Of a stretch of 13,114 bases of DNA, positions 12,584-13,114 are shown piece after piece. Position numbers and translations under genes: made by a program. The notes below the pieces were generated by a model. That model was not told where the DNA came from, did no database searches, and saw only the letters and a list, made by a program, of their open reading frames with translations. Origin of the DNA: Acidobacteriota bacterium (GTDB lineage Bacteria; Acidobacteriota; Aminicenantia; UBA2199); contig JAQUQF010000020.1 in assembly GCA_028749105.1 (NCBI GenBank), positions 1 through 13,114 on the forward strand, given 5' to 3'. Numbering within the stretch: position 1 is the stretch's first letter; the number at the start of each line of letters is the position of its first letter.

Positions 12584-13114
12584 ATGAAAACTAAAGCACT
12601 TGCCATATTATTCGCCTTGTTCTTACTGACCCTGCCGGTCCGAGCCCAGTTCAATAAACTTTATGATTTCGGATCGGGAACGGATGGAAGCGAACCTCGT
12701 TTCTCTGAGATCGTGATCGACGGATCGGTTTTTTATGGGATGACTTGCAACGGAGGCGGGCTTGACCGGGGGACAATTTTCAAATGCAACCTTGATGGCA
12801 GTGGATACATTGTCCTTCATACATTCATGGGCGGATCAGTTGATGGCAGTTTTCCTGAGGGTTCATTGGTTATATCCGGGACCACTCTTTACGGCATGAC
12901 TTGTAATGGTGGCGAAAGTGACCTGGGAACGATATTCAAGATAGAAACCGACGGTAGCGGGTTTTCTTTGCTGCACAGTTTTAGCGACGCAATTGCCGAT
13001 GGTAACAATCCAAAAGGATCGCTCATCATTTCCGGTACCACCCTCTTCGGTATGACTGAAGCAGGTGGCGGCAGTAGCATGGGCACGATATTTAAAATCG
13101 GGATTGATGGCAGT
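12584..13114 (+). CDS. GloVer-type tandem-repeat secreted protein (partial)
   Basis: The frame is open from the ATG at 12584 to the window edge (177 residues), so the 3' end is missing. Residues 1-21 are a Sec signal peptide (MKTKALAILFALFLLTLPVRA, cleavage before Gln22). Then come repeats of about 52 residues starting at residues 34, 87 and 139. The shared pattern is DGS.P.GSLIISGTTLYGMT, GG....GTIFKI..DGSG and LHSF. This is the pattern of the 'GloVer' repeat family (TIGR03803), surface or secreted proteins likely to fold as beta-propellers, whose C-terminal anchor varies between lineages; the anchor here lies beyond the window. AAGGGGG (12568-12574) is the ribosome binding site at 9 nt. GC content is visibly lower than in the efflux operon. 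Expression probably depends on sigma-54 and an activator at the three upstream palindromes. The function is unknown; the symbol is left blank. Confidence 0.85.
   Translation, partial: MKTKALAILFALFLLTLPVRAQFNKLYDFGSGTDGSEPRFSEIVIDGSVFYGMTCNGGGLDRGTIFKCNLDGSGYIVLHTFMGGSVDGSFPEGSLVISGTTLYGMTCNGGESDLGTIFKIETDGSGFSLLHSFSDAIADGNNPKGSLIISGTTLFGMTEAGGGSSMGTIFKIGIDGS

Noticed and set aside
1..13114. CRISPR arrays, tRNA or rRNA genes, insertion sequences, integrases or attachment sites
   Set aside because: I saw no regularly spaced repeats of CRISPR type, no tRNA cloverleaf or rRNA-like segments and no transposase or integrase motifs on either strand.

Overview
The window looks like chromosomal DNA from a diderm (Gram-negative-type) bacterium. 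The protein-coding parts are GC-rich, and the genes include outer-membrane beta-barrels, a TolC-family exit duct and lipoprotein/signal-peptide exports. The mix (MrfA-like helicase, SH3b-barrel protein, GloVer-repeat protein, sigma-54 promoter, two REP-like GTAGGGGC units) would suit an Acidobacteriota/Aminicenantota-like or similar environmental lineage. That placement is a guess from gene content and not a measured one.

Layout: (i) 1-66, the 3' tail of an unidentified gene, followed closely by a thioredoxin (78-458) and a hairpin/T-tract terminator inside a REP-like repeat pair (464-555). (ii) 618-2993, a DEAD/DEAH helicase with a C-terminal four-cysteine zinc site, of the MrfA/YprA DNA-repair family, with no visible ribosome binding site. 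(iii) 3081-5332, three secreted outer-membrane beta-barrel-type proteins. The first two are tandem on the + strand, each behind its own strong promoter of the same design. The third is on the - strand and converges on them. (iv) 5449-12114, a tightly overlapping seven-gene operon: TetR regulator, TolC-type outer-membrane protein, lipoprotein membrane-fusion protein, two separate ABC ATPases and two ABC-2 permeases. This is the cecR-ybhG-ybhF-ybhS-ybhR layout of E. coli, but with the double ATPase YbhF split into two genes and an outer-membrane channel built into the operon, so that a complete inner-to-outer-membrane efflux pump is encoded in one place. Its promoter is overlapped by a palindromic operator, which suggests self-repression. 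(v) 12115-12583, a gene-free regulatory region with three near-identical palindromes (TGTCCC-AAAAT-GGGACA core), a good sigma-54 -24/-12 promoter and a long AT-rich leader. It stands in front of (vi) a GloVer-type tandem-repeat secreted protein that runs off the window end.

The most interesting points are the sigma-54 enhancer/promoter arrangement ahead of the repeat protein, and the complementary motif loss in the two ATPases. NBD1 has lost its Q-loop Gln and H-loop His, while NBD2 has lost its signature motif. All the losses therefore fall on one of the two shared ATP sites, which predicts an asymmetric heterodimer with a single working site.
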